NCBI GenBank assembly: GCA_904066235.2
Contig: CAJFCV020000004.1
Span: forward strand, 2,666,001-2,730,000
Length of the DNA stretch: 64,000 bases
Source: Bursaphelenchus xylophilus
Taxonomy: Eukaryota > Nematoda > Chromadorea > Rhabditida > Aphelenchoididae
Direction of reading: 5' to 3'
Made by a program: the position numbers and the translations under genes
Notes under the pieces: generated by a model
Told to the model about the DNA's origin: nothing
Seen by the model: only the letters and a program-made list of their open reading frames with translations
Database searches by the model: none
In this document: positions 12,571 to 23,640 of the stretch, piece after piece
Position numbering within the stretch: position 1 is the stretch's first letter
Layout: each line of letters starts with the position of its first letter

Positions 12571-12774
12571 TATTGTGATAAAAGCCCAAACTCTAGAATC
12601 CGCTTTCTCAAACAGAAACTGAAACTTCAACAGGCAAAAATTTGGCATTGTGTAACTACATACATGGTTCAAAGTACAAGGTAGAACTAAAAAAGTAAAC
12701 CAAAATTGTCCAATTAATCATAAACATGAACCACATAATCTTTTATTAATATTCGAGTTCAGAAAGTGTTCCGT

Positions 12775-12957
12775 TCACTCATCAGCAAACAATTTTTTGG
12801 CCACCCTCCTCCGTGACTCATCAGGAATTCGAAAAACAAAGGAAAAGTTGCTTCCTTGCAAAATATGAATAACCAAGTTGTTATGAACAACTCTCGAGTT
12901 TATTTCACGTGATTTTTCATCTTTTATTTTTGGAAAAATGTATGCAAAATATAACAA
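12775..12957 (-). CDS. Possible last exon of an unrecognised gene
   Basis: An open frame of up to 60 codons ending in FRIPDESRRRVAKKLFADE and a TGA stop. About 28 bp further on (minus strand) is AATAAA at 12742-12747, the right place for a cleavage signal; this is the main reason to take it seriously. The frame has a charged, non-repetitive composition unlike the surrounding repeats. The true 5' boundary and any upstream exons are not resolved; a family D element sits immediately upstream. I do not recognise the protein. Confidence 0.3.
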   Translation of the reverse strand: MLYFAYIFPKIKDEKSREINSRVVHNNLVIHILQGSNFSFVFRIPDESRRRVAKKLFADE

Positions 12958-13006
12958 AAACTTAAAATTTTAATCAAATCGACAAAACCTTTAACGCATT
13001 TACTTA

Positions 13007-13433
13007 CAGGGGAAGTACTCCAAGTGCGACGCCCAGATTTTGATGAAACTTGGCACAAATTCAGAATAATTTTTTCTAAGATATATGCGAGAGTCCTAGC
13101 TCGGGCTTTGCAGAAACAACCGAGATTTTTAGATCAAAATTTTGCCGAATTTCGGCACGAAAAGTTTCATGCCTATTTCTACCGTAAAGGATAATGTTTA
13201 TACAAAAAATCAAATTTTTCCGCACGAAACTGCCAAAGTTATGGCCAAAGCGCTTTTCTCTCAGACCGCTCTCCACGTTGAGCGTGCTCTCTCGGCGGCA
13301 AAATTTGTTCGATATCTCGGCGGCGCCCGCAAAGCGCGAGCTAAAACTTTCAGGAATTGACATTTAGTCCATACCCGATGTGTATGCAAAATTTAAAGAA
13401 AATCTGAGCGTCATACTTGAAGTACTTCCCCTC
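13007..13433. repeat. Family D element with TTA target duplication
   Basis: 427 bp from CAGGGGAAGTACTCCAAGTG to GAAGTACTTCCCCTC. TTA occurs directly on both sides (13004-13006 and 13434-13436), a clean 3-bp target duplication. Confidence 0.82.
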
Positions 13434-13439
13434 TTAGAT

Positions 13440-14430
13440 AAATTTTGAAGGAAAATTGGTTAAAATAACATTTGTGCTTTGGTCAAAAATACGGAATTTT
13501 TTTTGAGAACAAAATAGAAGAAACAATATAGCATTGGTCGTTGAGAAGCAAACTGCTGAAAACGCTTTCCTTAATTTGTTTTGGAAAAATAGAATGAAAA
13601 AAAACGAGGCCGAGAAAAAAACAAAAAAACAATTTGAGCCAAATTTCAGCAAAATCCAAGTCGTCCAAGAAGCCGGAAATAAAAACCTGCTCTCTTACAA
13701 CATGTTCGAGCACAATCCGCCTTATCAAACACTAAACAACAAATTCCCCTTCAAATTCTGTGTTCTACTTTCGAATCCCACGCATTGTTTACGTCAAGAT
13801 TGGTCGAAGAATTCCCCATTTTTATGGGCGGAAATGACTCGATAAAGCTCGCGTTGGGTGATTAATAATATCGCGAAATTTCATTGATAGTTTTGAAAAA
13901 CTCCATGAAATTTGATGGGCTATACCACCAAAAAATTGGGGTTGATTGACAGGTTGATGGAAAAAGTAACAAAGGCTGAATTGAGATTGTAAAATACGAC
14001 GCATTTTCTTGTGAGATTGTAAAATTTTTTTTACTATCACACTTTATGTTTTGGGTGTTCCGGAAGAATTCTGTTTTTCTTCTAGAAAGTTCTCCAATTT
14101 TTCTTCCGTTTTCGCGGATTTGGCGTTGACAGAAGCGGGAAGAAATCGCGTGGAATTTTGTTTTTGAGCGATTACGTGATCTAGTTTAACAATCGCACCA
14201 AACTAAAATCTTCAGATTTCCATCAATTTAAAATCAAAGTTTGAAATTTTTGAATTGACCTCAGAAAAAATTGATTGCGCAACAACATCAGTACTTGGGT
14301 ATTCCGTTGAAGAAGGCAGAAAAAGGCTAATTGCGTAACAAAAAATCGAATTTTTAACAGAAATCTGCCAAATTTCTGCTGAAAATCATAAAATCAAAAA
14401 CAAATCAAAAACGCAGAAAAATTTACAACA
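13440..14430. other. Intergenic stretch
   Basis: About 1 kb upstream of the 75-residue protein gene. It is AT-rich; I see no repeat family or convincing gene, only the decamer CGTATTTTAC in reverse at 13989-13998. Confidence 0.45.
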
Positions 14431-14433
14431 GGG

Positions 14434-14440
14434 TATATAA
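14434..14440 (+). promoter_or_regulatory. TATA box of the 75-residue protein gene
   Basis: TATATAA preceded by GGG and followed by GGGCTCTCTG, about 150 bp before the start codon. Transcription would begin near 14465. The TTTCAG at 14544-14549 could be a splice or trans-splice acceptor in the leader. Confidence 0.5.
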
Positions 14441-14586
14441 GGGCTCTCTGTGTCATATAAATTGTAAAACCAATCCTTTTTCATTTGTAAAATACTTTAT
14501 TTTCGAGATTCCAGCAAACTTCTTTCGCTCTTATAATTCCGTATTTCAGCCTTTCAACCATTCTCTAAGCCCCTTCTCTACTTGCA

Positions 14587-14814
14587 ATGGCTCCAAACAG
14601 CTTCTTTGATGACTTGATGGGCGATTTCGACAAGATTATGGGTCAAGAAAAGCCCAAAATCGACTTCTACACCCTCCAGAAGACAGTTCCCGGACATTTC
14701 GCACCCACTCCAGTCCTCTATCCCACAATCCACGAGCTGAAGATGGAGCGGATAAACAAGATGAAGTTTGAGAGCAGAGAGATGATGCAGAGGGCTGGAT
14801 TTCGCTTCAATTAA
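14587..14814 (+). CDS. Small intronless protein of unknown function, 75 residues
   Basis: A single uninterrupted frame starting MAPNSFFDDLMGDFDKIM and ending QRAGFRFN. It is well supported as a gene: a TATA box upstream, an acceptor-like TTTCAG about 37 bp before the ATG, and AATAAA at 14879-14884 about 65 bp after the stop. The protein has no signal peptide or membrane segment. The N-terminal third is acidic and the C-terminal third (KMERINKMKFESREMMQ) looks helical and charged. I recognise no domain. It lies next to, and converges on, the collagen gene (-). Confidence 0.68.
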   Translation: MAPNSFFDDLMGDFDKIMGQEKPKIDFYTLQKTVPGHFAPTPVLYPTIHELKMERINKMKFESREMMQRAGFRFN

Positions 14815-15310
14815 TAGTAACGCTTCATAATATAATATGCCATGCTTGTAAATATTGACTTCTTTTTCTATGTACATTAATAAACTTCATTAAAAAATTG
14901 TCGGACATTATTCAAGCTTTCAAGCGTCTATTAATGTGTAGCTGTCATTCTTTGGATTTTTTCATAATGGACGTTCACAAAAAAAATCAGCGAATCTCGG
15001 GTTATATATAACTTTATTGGCCGGAAGTATTAACAGGAAAGCGGGTCAATATACTCTTTTCACAAATTTACAAACACATAAATGGGAATTGGGGGGCAAG
15101 AATGTTGCACATATTTAGTGGCGACTCACATTGAATGTCCACAAGTTCTCGATAAATTACTATGGTGATTTGTGGCTATGTCAAGGTGAGACTAACGGGG
15201 AAAAAGTGATGAATGGCATTGCAACGGGGATTTGGTGAGCCTAAGGCCTCGAGGCCGTTAAGCCCTCTTCCTCATATAATTAACAATCAGACTGGAGGAA
15301 TATATTGCGT

Positions 15311-16571
15311 TTAGTAGCCGGGTGGAGTACGAGGCTTGGGGCAGTGATCGCAAGCTCCAACAGCACCAGCGGCGCCAGGTGGGCCAATTGGACCGGGAGC
15401 GCCGGGCTTTCCGTAAGGTCCTGGGTTTCCTTGGTCTCCCTCGGCTCCGGGTGGTCCTTGCTCTCCGGGCTTTCCCTTGCTTCCGGGTGGTCCTGGTGGT
15501 CCGGGTGGTCCCATCTCTCCTTGACGTCCTGGAGGGCCTGGTGGAGCGACTCCGGGCACATGTTTGCCGGGCTCTCCCTTGTCTCCGGGTCGGCCGGGCA
15601 GTCCAGGTGGGCCGGGTGGTCCTTGTTTGCCCAAAGGTCCCTTGGGGCCGGGCTTTCCGTTGGTTCCGGGCTCTCCCTGCTCTCCGGGGTATCCCTTTGG
15701 TCCCTTGTCTCCGGGTGATCCAGCTGGTCCAGGTGGGCCGGGAGGGCATTCGCGGACACATGGGGCGGCTTTCTGGCCTGGTGGAGCGTCTTGTCCTGGC
15801 TCACCGTCTTGTCCAGGCTTTCCGTCCAAACCGGGCTGACCATCAACTCCCGACTCTCCGGGTGGTCCTGGTGGGCCAAGCTGGCAACCACAGCACTCCT
15901 CCTTCTTGGGAGCGGCGGCGACTGGAGCGCTGTAGGCAGGAGCGGCGGTGGTTCCGGCGGATCCAGCGCCACTGTAGTTGTCAGAGGGAGCTGGAGCGGC
16001 GTTCTCGTACGAAGCTTGACGACGAACTCCGCGAGCGGCAAGTCTAAAGAAATAAGGATCGGGAAAAGAGTAGGAAAAAGAAGGTAGACAGAAGAATATG
16101 GCTTACTGGTCAGTATTCTGGACAAAGTGTCCGAAGAGCCATCGGCCATTCTTGCCAGCGGCGGTGTCACGACGAAGTCTGTTGGCCTGTTCATGAGCTC
16201 CTTTGCCCAATTGAACAGTGACGACTTCGGTCCACAAGTCACGGTTTCGGCTCTGAAAATAAGCGTAAATAAAGGCAACGTATTTTACAATTCCTAAGGG
16301 CTTTTTTAAACATGACATATACCTGTTGCATTACTTCTAATAGAAGACTTTTCAAAATATAACTCACTCTGCAGAACTCGACGTCACTGCTGACAGAAGA
16401 CTGTACTCTTTGGATGTATTGATAGGACAATGGAAGGACCACAATACATGCCAACATGGTCATGGTGGACAAAGCGACGGCCAGGAAGGCCACCCTCCGG
16501 AAGTGCTTCATACTCTGTTCCGAATACTCGCATTCCGACACCAGACCCGCTTTGTCAGGATGCGGCGACAT
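15311..16571 (-). CDS. Cuticle collagen
   Basis: Three exons: 16368-16571, 16107-16252 and 15311-16043, in phase, giving 360 residues. It encodes a structural collagen of the nematode cuticle, secreted by the hypodermis. A membrane-anchor segment spans residues 29-51 ([19 protein letters not shown]), in a region starting HFRRVAF. The block [20 protein letters not shown] is typical of cuticle collagens. RLRR at residues 93-96 fits the furin-type (BLI-4) processing site. Gly-X-Y tracts begin after CCGCQL, are interrupted around CVREC, and end before the cysteine pair of ACDHCPK. TTTTCAG lies four bases before the ATG, and the minus-strand AATAAA is at 15013-15018. The Gly-X-Y coding creates long open frames in other phases, ignored here. 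The subfamily is not assigned. Confidence 0.93.
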
Positions 16572-16579
16572 CCTTCTGA

Positions 16580-19560
16580 AAAACATGCCATAACCCACTG
16601 TTATTCGAAATTTTAGGTCAAAATCACGAGCGGGTGACAAGTTATACGATGAAAATGTTTTGGACGAGGAAGCATGTTTGGTCGTATAAAATGTCCACGA
16701 AAAGTAAGGAACATGGTGCTGGATGATAACCAGGAAATAAAAAGTGTCATAGCTTAACTTTTAAGAAAAACAAATCCGGCTTTGAATAACTCAAAACTGA
16801 AAATCAAAGCTCAACCGAAAGGAGGCTGCGAAACTGGATGCCATTGTGTGATCTAATTAAAAATATTCATTTTGACGGATCTGCAAGAGGAAAACGTGAG
16901 AAGTGTACGCAAGGGGCTTGTACAGTTTTATATCTAATTCGCGGCATTCCTCTACTAAAAATTTGGCTGGGAGCTTTGAATTTCGCAAAAAAAAAATTCG
17001 TTGTTTTCAAACACTTTGAAATAAACTTTGGACATCGCTTTGACCTTGCAGTGCTTTCTGAGGCCTATAAAACATTTTGAGGCTAAAATAAACCACGAAA
17101 ATTTTGAGTCTGAGAAACGGAGGATGCCAAGTATAATATGACCAGAAATGTCTTCAAAATCAGCTGTCTAAGTCTAAAAGTCATGTCCAATCAGCCTGAA
17201 ATTACAACCGGTACCCTCCTGACTGTCCACTCTAAACATTCGGCGTGTGAACTAAGAGAGCCGGCTTTCCCAACAAATTGAGTCGATGGATCCGGCGGTC
17301 CGCCCTTTTCGGTCCCAGCGGGGGCTCGAAAAACCGCTGCGAAATTGATCCGCTATTCAAACAGCGCCCGAAGACCAAGCGGGACGCTGATTTCTTTCCG
17401 CTTTTGTAGATGAAATCCAACCGGATTCAATCGGAGTCATTTAAAGAAAAAAAAGTGAGTGACAGTGCCTTAGGGTATTAAGTAACGGGAAAGGTATTTT
17501 TTATCTTCGTTCCGAGGAATGCAAATTGAAAAAAAGAAAAGTGTATACGTCATTCCGGAGGCTAGCATTCTCTAGAAGCCTCTATTACGATTTCGGTATA
17601 CGAAAGGAAGACTTGACTCAGAAATTAGAAACTGCCAAGGAAATTAGATTTAGATAAGCTCGTTGAACTTATTAATGTATAATATAATCGTCCTATGTAG
17701 AAAAGGCAAAAAAATTTATTAAAATTTGAAAATTAGAACGAGAGGAACACTTGACCCAATGTTGGATTAAATTCCCCTCAAGGTTAAAATAAGTTCTCAT
17801 ATACGACGATACACCTTAATAACAATTGAAGCAAGTTTGAGTCAAGTGTTTCCCTCGGTAAAAAAGTGCTTCAAAGTCAAAAGTAAAATGCAACCAGTGG
17901 CCATAGAGTTTAAATTTGAGCATTTTATATTTAAAATTTTCATGTCCCACAATTCCACTACCTTCATGCGACATGTTTTTCGCCGATATGGCACAATGCC
18001 AAAAGCAATCTTTCTCCCGCATGCAATGTCATCACATGTGCTCCTGGAAAACAAACAATGCCACGGTGATTGCGCGACAAAAGCAAATATATAGACGGCG
18101 AGGGAATCCGCCCTCCGGCAACCAAACCGCAACCCATTCGAATACCCCGCCGGTGAAAAAAATTTGGTTTTTTCCAATTCGCCGCTTTTTTTTTGACAAA
18201 TTTCCCGTCGTCGGATTTACGCGTTCCTTCGCACCTAAACAAGCCCGTTAACTGATGTGCGAACGAGTAGATTGGAATCGGGCAATAATAATCCGGTAAA
18301 ACTGGAAATTAGGCACACTGATCCGCCGCGATGATTATTGAGGGACTGCGTGTGGATTTTCACGGCTTTCCCTCGACTCGGCAGCGTTGAGGACTGGTTT
18401 GGGGCTTGTTGGGGGTTGCGTTGGCTGCGATAATATGGAAAAATACTGGGGACAGTTAGTCATTTAAAATTTGGAGCTGTAGGAAGCAAAAATTTTAGAA
18501 ATCCCGGCCACAGACCGAAAACGCCAAGGATATGATTGGCAGCAGGTTTTAGAGCCACCAAAATTCTTGACAATGACAAAAACAGAATTTCTGTTTAATT
18601 CTTGATGATTGAAAGCGGAGATTAATGGGAAAAAACCCATAAATTTTGGTGAACTTTGGCCAGAATTGAAGATTTTGACTATGAAATGAAAAAAATATAT
18701 AATAGCTTTATACAGCTAATTTTTTGCTAATTTTTTAAGCGTGCTTCGGACCATAATTACCGAAAAATTTACAGTTTTCTGAACTATATTACTTATGTAG
18801 TTGAGAGAATGTGAAAGAAGAGGAAAGACGGTGAGAAAAAAAAAGAATTTTTTGACCAGATCTCTGCAAACATGACCGAAAATAATCTTTGCACTGTTTT
18901 CGTCCATGTCAAGACTTTTTGACCCTCCTAGTGAAGTATTCCGTATTTTAAAACCAAAAAATTTCCTTGTCTACCGCTTATGTAAAAGTATTCGTAATAA
19001 CGCGATTGACCCTTATAATGAAACCCCCTCCCGCCTCGGGTTTTGTAATATAAATGAAATTACAAAATCGCGGAGAAAATTGGGTTTTTAGGTTAGGAAA
19101 TGCAATGTTTTTGAATATTCGAAAGACTTCTGGCGAGAAGGCTGAGAAAATGAGAAGATGTGGGATAAAACAGAGTTGTTTGATATTTAAAATACGATGA
19201 TTGTATCTAAAATATTTGAATCTTGATAGCTAATGTTTTAAAAATGGCAAACATGATGATGATTTTGATTTTCAAAATCTGGGTAAAAATTTTCATTTTT
19301 TATGAGAAATTAGGTAAAATCTAACAGTTTTGAGGCCTCTGTTTTTTCTTTGAGGCGTTGTGATATTGAAAAACAATTATTTTTAAAAATTTTAACTTAA
19401 AAAAGTCTTTTTTGGATATTTTTGTGAGAAATGATGACTAAAATTGACGAAAATAAATTAAGAAATCAAAAAAATCAGCAACCGTATTTTACAATGAAAC
19501 TTTGATTTTCGCCAAAATATTCAATGAAATTCTCAAAACAAGCCTCTTTTTTGCCACAAA
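16580..19560. other. Gene-free stretch upstream of the collagen
   Basis: About 3 kb that should include the collagen promoter. GC-richer patches at 17230-17420 and 18060-18290 hold short open frames but no splice or family support. I recognise no repeat family here; one CGTATTTTAC decamer lies at 19483. Confidence 0.45.
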
Positions 19561-19565
19561 AATGA

Positions 19566-20050
19566 GCGCTACGAATTTTCGGGTCAGCGACAGTTCGGGT
19601 CAAAGATACTATGGATTGCGTCGGTTTGCTGTTGTATGCGGAGGAGGCTAGGAGAAGGCTTAGTTAGTAGAAATAATATGATTGATCGGCTTCTATTATA
19701 GCTTGTCACCTATTTTGAGGAACACATTTTACATGTACTCACATCAATAATACCTAGACAAAAGATGCGGATCTTCGTTTTTTGCCGCAAATTTTAGTCT
19801 TTTATATGTTACAGTAACTCAGGATACATAACACTAACTTAGTAATAGCTAAAATTAGAAAAAATGGGCACATTGCAAGCCTTCGCCAAGTCTCCGCCGA
19901 GCCTTCGCCGAGGGTCCGCCGACCATCCAGCGGCTTTGTCAGGTCTTGTAGACACTTCCTACAACCTTTTTTTGGGTATGCAGTTGCCCTACGCCTCGTT
20001 GCGATCGATTTTGTGTTGTCCCGAACTGTCGTCGTCCCGAAAAGTCAGGA
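19566..20050 (-). repeat. Family F element
   Basis: Left end GCTACGAATTTTCGGGTCAG, interior AGGAGAAGGCTTAGTTAGTA and CGCCAAGTCTCCGCCGAGCC, right end CCCGAACTGTCGTCGTCCCG. No coding capacity. Confidence 0.78.
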
Positions 20051-20654
20051 AGTCGAAAAAATCGTATTGCAGTTTAAACTCTTTTTTCTCCTCCATTTTT
20101 ATCAACTACATCTCCGACGTCAACCCCACACCCCTCATCTCCCCCCAGAAATCCCCCTCCCAAATTCACCTAATAAACACGAACATCCCCACCCGTCTTC
20201 GGCGGGTACCTGAATGAAGTAAAACCAATTACAAGGAGGCTACTTGAAACACAATCTTCTGAAGATCCCCCCACAGCCTTTTTTCCCCACCTTAGACTGT
20301 TTCGGAAAGAGTTTTTTTCGCGCGTCGATTATGGGATTTTTTTGGAACCGAAAGCGAACTTTTTCACCTCTTTTTTCGGAACGAAAGGTGTCGGGAACGG
20401 CGTGAAGGTCAGACGTTTCGAGGAGCAGAAGAGGGAGGAACAATGTGCATTTTTTGTAATCAATCTTGATGGGATTTTTGAGATTTTCTAGACCAAAAAG
20501 TCTAGTGCGAAATACTTGGAGAAATTTTTGATTTTTTTGAACTAAAAAAACTGTAAATTGAGCAAAGCGCGAGCTAAAAATCCCGCATATCTCCCAGAAA
20601 ATCTTATTCTTAAACTGCCCCATCTTTGGCCAAATCTAAATTTCAAACCTTATG

Positions 20655-20700
20655 TTATATCTATCTATATACATGTATATATATACACATATATATAACA
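20655..20700. repeat. AT-rich microsatellite
   Basis: Imperfect TATA/CATATA repeat, just before a CGTATTTTAC decamer at 20706. Confidence 0.7.
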
Positions 20701-21100
20701 AACGCCGTATTTTACCCCCGAAAAAATTTGAGGCCAAAAGATCGACGCAAAAATTGACCTTGATCTTCTACTCACAGATCATGGTTATAAGTGAGAAAAC
20801 GATCCAAAAAACGTTTCTCCATCAAGGTTCAGAAGTGAAACCAATTTTTGGTCAAGTACTCCAATTATCCACCGACTGTAACTTTGTTATTCTACGACGG
20901 TTTTGTCGGTTACAATGGAGAGACATTGAAGTTTTTGATTGGATAAATTCATCGTTATGACAGAAATCTTACAAGGAAAGTACTTCTATGGGGTGTGGAA
21001 TTACCGGTCGAGATATATATCAAAAAATTCGCAAAAATTTTCTGATTCAGAATATCTATAAATTAGCTGCCTAATTTTGGTCTATCAGCGAGTTTTTTCA

Positions 21101-21260
21101 ATATCAGTCTGTCGGGAAAACAACGGCGGATCGTCGCGCCTCGGAATCGCCCATCATCGCTTTGCGACTGCAAGCCGCGGCTTGGGATTTGGTGCGCGAT
21201 AGCGGCGAGGCGAGACATTTTGCTGCGGCGATCCGCCGTTATTTTCCCGACAGACTGATA
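21101..21260. repeat. Family C element nested in family H
   Basis: TATCAGTCTGTCGGGAAAAC at the left and GTTATTTTCCCGACAGACTG ATA at the right. It interrupts the H element, so it is the younger insertion. Confidence 0.78.
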
Positions 21261-21324
21261 AATGTTTTTCTCGAGGAAAAAAATCTGCGGCAACAAAAGC
21301 GAGCTCGGTCTCTTCCTTCGGAAG

Positions 21325-21400
21325 AGAGCGGTGTGGCCGAGTGGTTAGAGCGACGGGTTGGAAATCCGAAGGAAACGGGTTCGATTCCTTTTGCCACACT
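21325..21400 (+). pseudogene. Ser-type tRNA-like sequence inside a family H element
   Basis: Reads AGAGCGGTGTGGCCGAGTGG and onward. The A-box-like TGGCCGAGTGG and a perfect B-box GGTTCGATTCC are intact, so polymerase III could still recognise it. The anticodon loop TTGGAAA would give GGA (Ser). GTGTGGC can pair with GCCACAC near the end, but the T-stem pairs poorly and the long variable arm of a real Ser tRNA is missing. I therefore call it tRNA-derived rather than a working gene. A hairpin leader CTCTTCC-TTC-GGAAGAG precedes it, as in the copy at 47600. Confidence 0.6.
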
Positions 21401-21744
21401 AGAACCCATTTTTTACATTGGAACTACTTTTAAGGTGTAGTTGTAATCCAATTTGATATTTTAAGGCTTGTCAAGGCCTCAGAATTTAGTTTTGCATAAA
21501 ACAAATTTTTTTTATTGGTAAAAACACGGTCAAAAAGACACTTGCATGGTGTCGCGAGAAAACTTCTGAGGACAAAAACATGTCATTAGACCAAAATTAG
21601 GCAGCTAATTTATATATATTCTGAATCAGAAAATTTTTGCGAATTTTTTGATATATATCTCGACCGGTAATTCCACACCCCATAGAAGTACTTTCCTTGT
21701 TAGAGAATCAAAGATGGAAAAATATGTCATGGTAAAATACGATG

Positions 21745-21875
21745 CCTCTAGGTAAAAGCGAAAGTATCAAAATAAGGTTTTTTCACTTGGGTGGAGGCAT
21801 TTTGCAACATTTTTTGATACTTCCCGGATGCAAAATGGCACGTTTTTTGCCATTGGCTCAGGTCCTTCACTGTGT
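21745..21875. repeat. Family P half element
   Basis: One arm only: TTTTCACTTGGGTGGAGGCA, ACTTCCCGGATGCAAAATGG and GCCATTGGCTCAGGTC, as in the right arm of family P. Confidence 0.6.
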
Positions 21876-22494
21876 ACAGGCAGAGTAAGTAGTACAAGGC
21901 TATGAAAGTGAATTTAGGCGAAAATGGACAAAATTTGTTAAAATTGGTCATGCTGATGAACACAGGGACTCAAAGCCATTGCCGCCCATAAAAAATGTCA
22001 CTTTAAAGACGAATTGAACCCATGGCCGTTGCACTAACCCATCTACCGTAACCTCTTGCTATTTTTTCCCACTCCCCAACCCAAACTCGCTAAACTTGAA
22101 CTGCAAAATCCGAACTGACGATAATCCCCAAATACCCCTCCCTCCTTAAATATACATAAGCGGATGCCAACTGACAGCCATTTTTTGGGTGATTGGGTCC
22201 GCCTCTCCGAAGATAACTTCCTCCAACCGAAGAAAAAAAGTATTTACTTCCTCCGAAATCTGCGTAAAAATTCCTTAGAAAGCGAAAAAAAGACTGGAAT
22301 CAGGGGAGAATGCGATGTCTGCTTGGTGTCGTTATCTTGCCTTGTAAGACGTTTTGTGGACTTGAACTGAAGGCGAAAGAATTTAACGCCACTTGAGTGG
22401 TGTTATAATGAGTTATGATGGGAGATGTCGAGAGAACGCGAAATGAAATAAAAAATAAAAAATGCAAAAACCTGCAAGTATTTGACTGAAATCT

Positions 22495-23015
22495 CAAAGT
22501 AAAATTCTCAAGATGTGGCGCTTAGAAGTTGATGAACTTTGACAATATTTACAATTTTTATTTTTTACGTCGTATGCGGGAGTTTTAGCTTGCGTTTTAC
22601 AAAAACTATCAAGATTTTTATATCGGAAAGTCATCAAAAATTATATAAGCTAAGGCAATGTCAGAATTTTCAAAATAAAAAAAGGATAGATGCCTTTGTA
22701 AAGTCCCTGGAGTGATTTTCACAAAATGCATTATGCAAAAAAGAAATTTCACTTTGCACTGTGCAATTTGTGGTTTCTTGCACCGTGCAACAGGCTTTTT
22801 TGTGCTGTCACATCCGACTTTTTCTGCACAGCCCATGCTGCCGAAATCACTACAGCGTCTTTACGAACGGTCTAGTATTGCTCAGAAAAGGTTCATTTTC
22901 TTGCATAGGATCATTTTTTAGCTGGCTAATTCAGTCAGCCCTTTCCAAGCCCTGAGAAATTCACACTGTAAATTAGCGGAGTGTTTTCTCTGTGACTGCT
23001 CTCCGCCTTTCGCGT

Positions 23016-23088
<73 letters not shown>

Positions 23089-23117
23089 GCGTCTCATTTG
23101 GAGTACTTCCCTTGTTA
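22495..23117. repeat. Family D element, degraded and interrupted
   Basis: The right half ends GGAGTACTTCCCTTG at 23117. The centre holds a K-type segment (22740-22835, TTGCACTGTGCAAT and TTGCACCGTGCAAC) and an expanded CT tract where other copies read GTGCTCTCTCGG. Confidence 0.55.
23017..23085. repeat. (CT)n microsatellite, 69 bp
   Basis: An uninterrupted CT run flanked by CGCGTG and GGAGCGTCTC. It sits exactly where family D copies have the short GCTCTCTCGG, so it arose by expansion within the element. Confidence 0.95.
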
Positions 23118-23159
23118 GTGTAAATATAGCTAGTATGTTCAAACTCCAAACTCCCTATA

Positions 23160-23640
23160 GTCATTTTACCCGACTTTTCTTCATTACCTCACCTTTCCAT
23201 TTGATCGGCTGCTGGTCTTTGAATTAGCCCAACATTCCCAATTTTACCTTGTCATCGCTCGCTGATCAAGCAACACATTGAATTCGTGAACTCCAATGTC
23301 CGAGCTGTGAATGGCCAAAAGACCGTTGCAGATGTCCCTCATCAGCGCAAACGTTACGAATTGGTCGTGCACATAGCTCTGTTTACTGAGTCCAAAAATT
23401 TCTTTTTACGGCTCTTATTTGTTTCTCTGGAGGTGCGTTTTGTAGAAAAAGTCACTTTTAAAATACGCTGTATTTTTCTGCTATCATTATATAATGATGT
23501 GATGATTACATACAAAGAGCCACATTGGCAATCTTCCATAATGAACACATCATTGGGCGGTCCATACAGACTTCCAAGAAACGATTCGCATTGCCGTGAT
23601 CAAACTGACGGAGCTATAAGCGATATCACATATATGGCCA
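23160..23640 (-). pseudogene. Decayed inverted copy of guanylyl cyclase exons 12-13
   Basis: Read on the minus strand, 23500-23610 matches exon 12 of the receptor guanylyl cyclase at 30.7-43.3 kb (CCAATGATGTGTTCATTATG against CCAATGATGTATTCGTTGTG). 23230-23395 matches exon 13 (CATGACC-to-GTGCACGACC region, GGACATCTGCAACGG in reverse). The intron between them is also retained, so this is a genomic duplication, not a retrocopy. An 8-bp loss (GGCGCCTT region reduced to CACGAATTC) and stop codons break it. Similarity extends past the exon 13 donor into the next intron. The function of the intact domain is kinase homology; this copy cannot encode it. Confidence 0.85.

Larger units (their letters stand above)
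5570..12774. other. Repeat-rich intergenic region
   Basis: About 7 kb with no convincing gene on either strand. The identifiable content is copies of families D, P, C, F and K listed separately. The gaps at 6154-6866, 7631-8555, 8930-9525 and 11620-12170 hold AT-rich sequence in which I recognise nothing, apart from short open frames without splice context. Confidence 0.5.
20972..21699. mobile_element. Family H element with TTA target duplication and tRNA-like cassette
   Basis: 728 bp bounded by CAAGGAAAGTACTTCTATGG and its inverse ending GTACTTTCCTTG. TTA is duplicated at 20969-20971 and 21700-21702. The long inverted repeats (about 110 bp) include TCGAGATATATATCAAAAAA and its complement. 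A family C element is inserted in the left half, and a Ser-type tRNA-like sequence lies in the middle. Ends and TNA duplication suggest a PIF/Harbinger-like non-autonomous element; that placement is inference. Confidence 0.82.

Noticed and set aside
15280..16278. Long open frames in other phases and on the opposite strand over the collagen gene, up to 332 codons
   Set aside because: They are by-products of the Gly-X-Y codon pattern; splice sites, membrane segment and cysteines support only the annotated frame.
20240..20623. 127-codon minus-strand frame
   Set aside because: Runs from the pyrimidine-rich flank of an F element, has no splice or polyA signal, and composition follows AT-rich background. 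Not excluded, only unsupported.
22918..23142. Frame with long Arg-Glu repeats
   Set aside because: Translation of the CT microsatellite.
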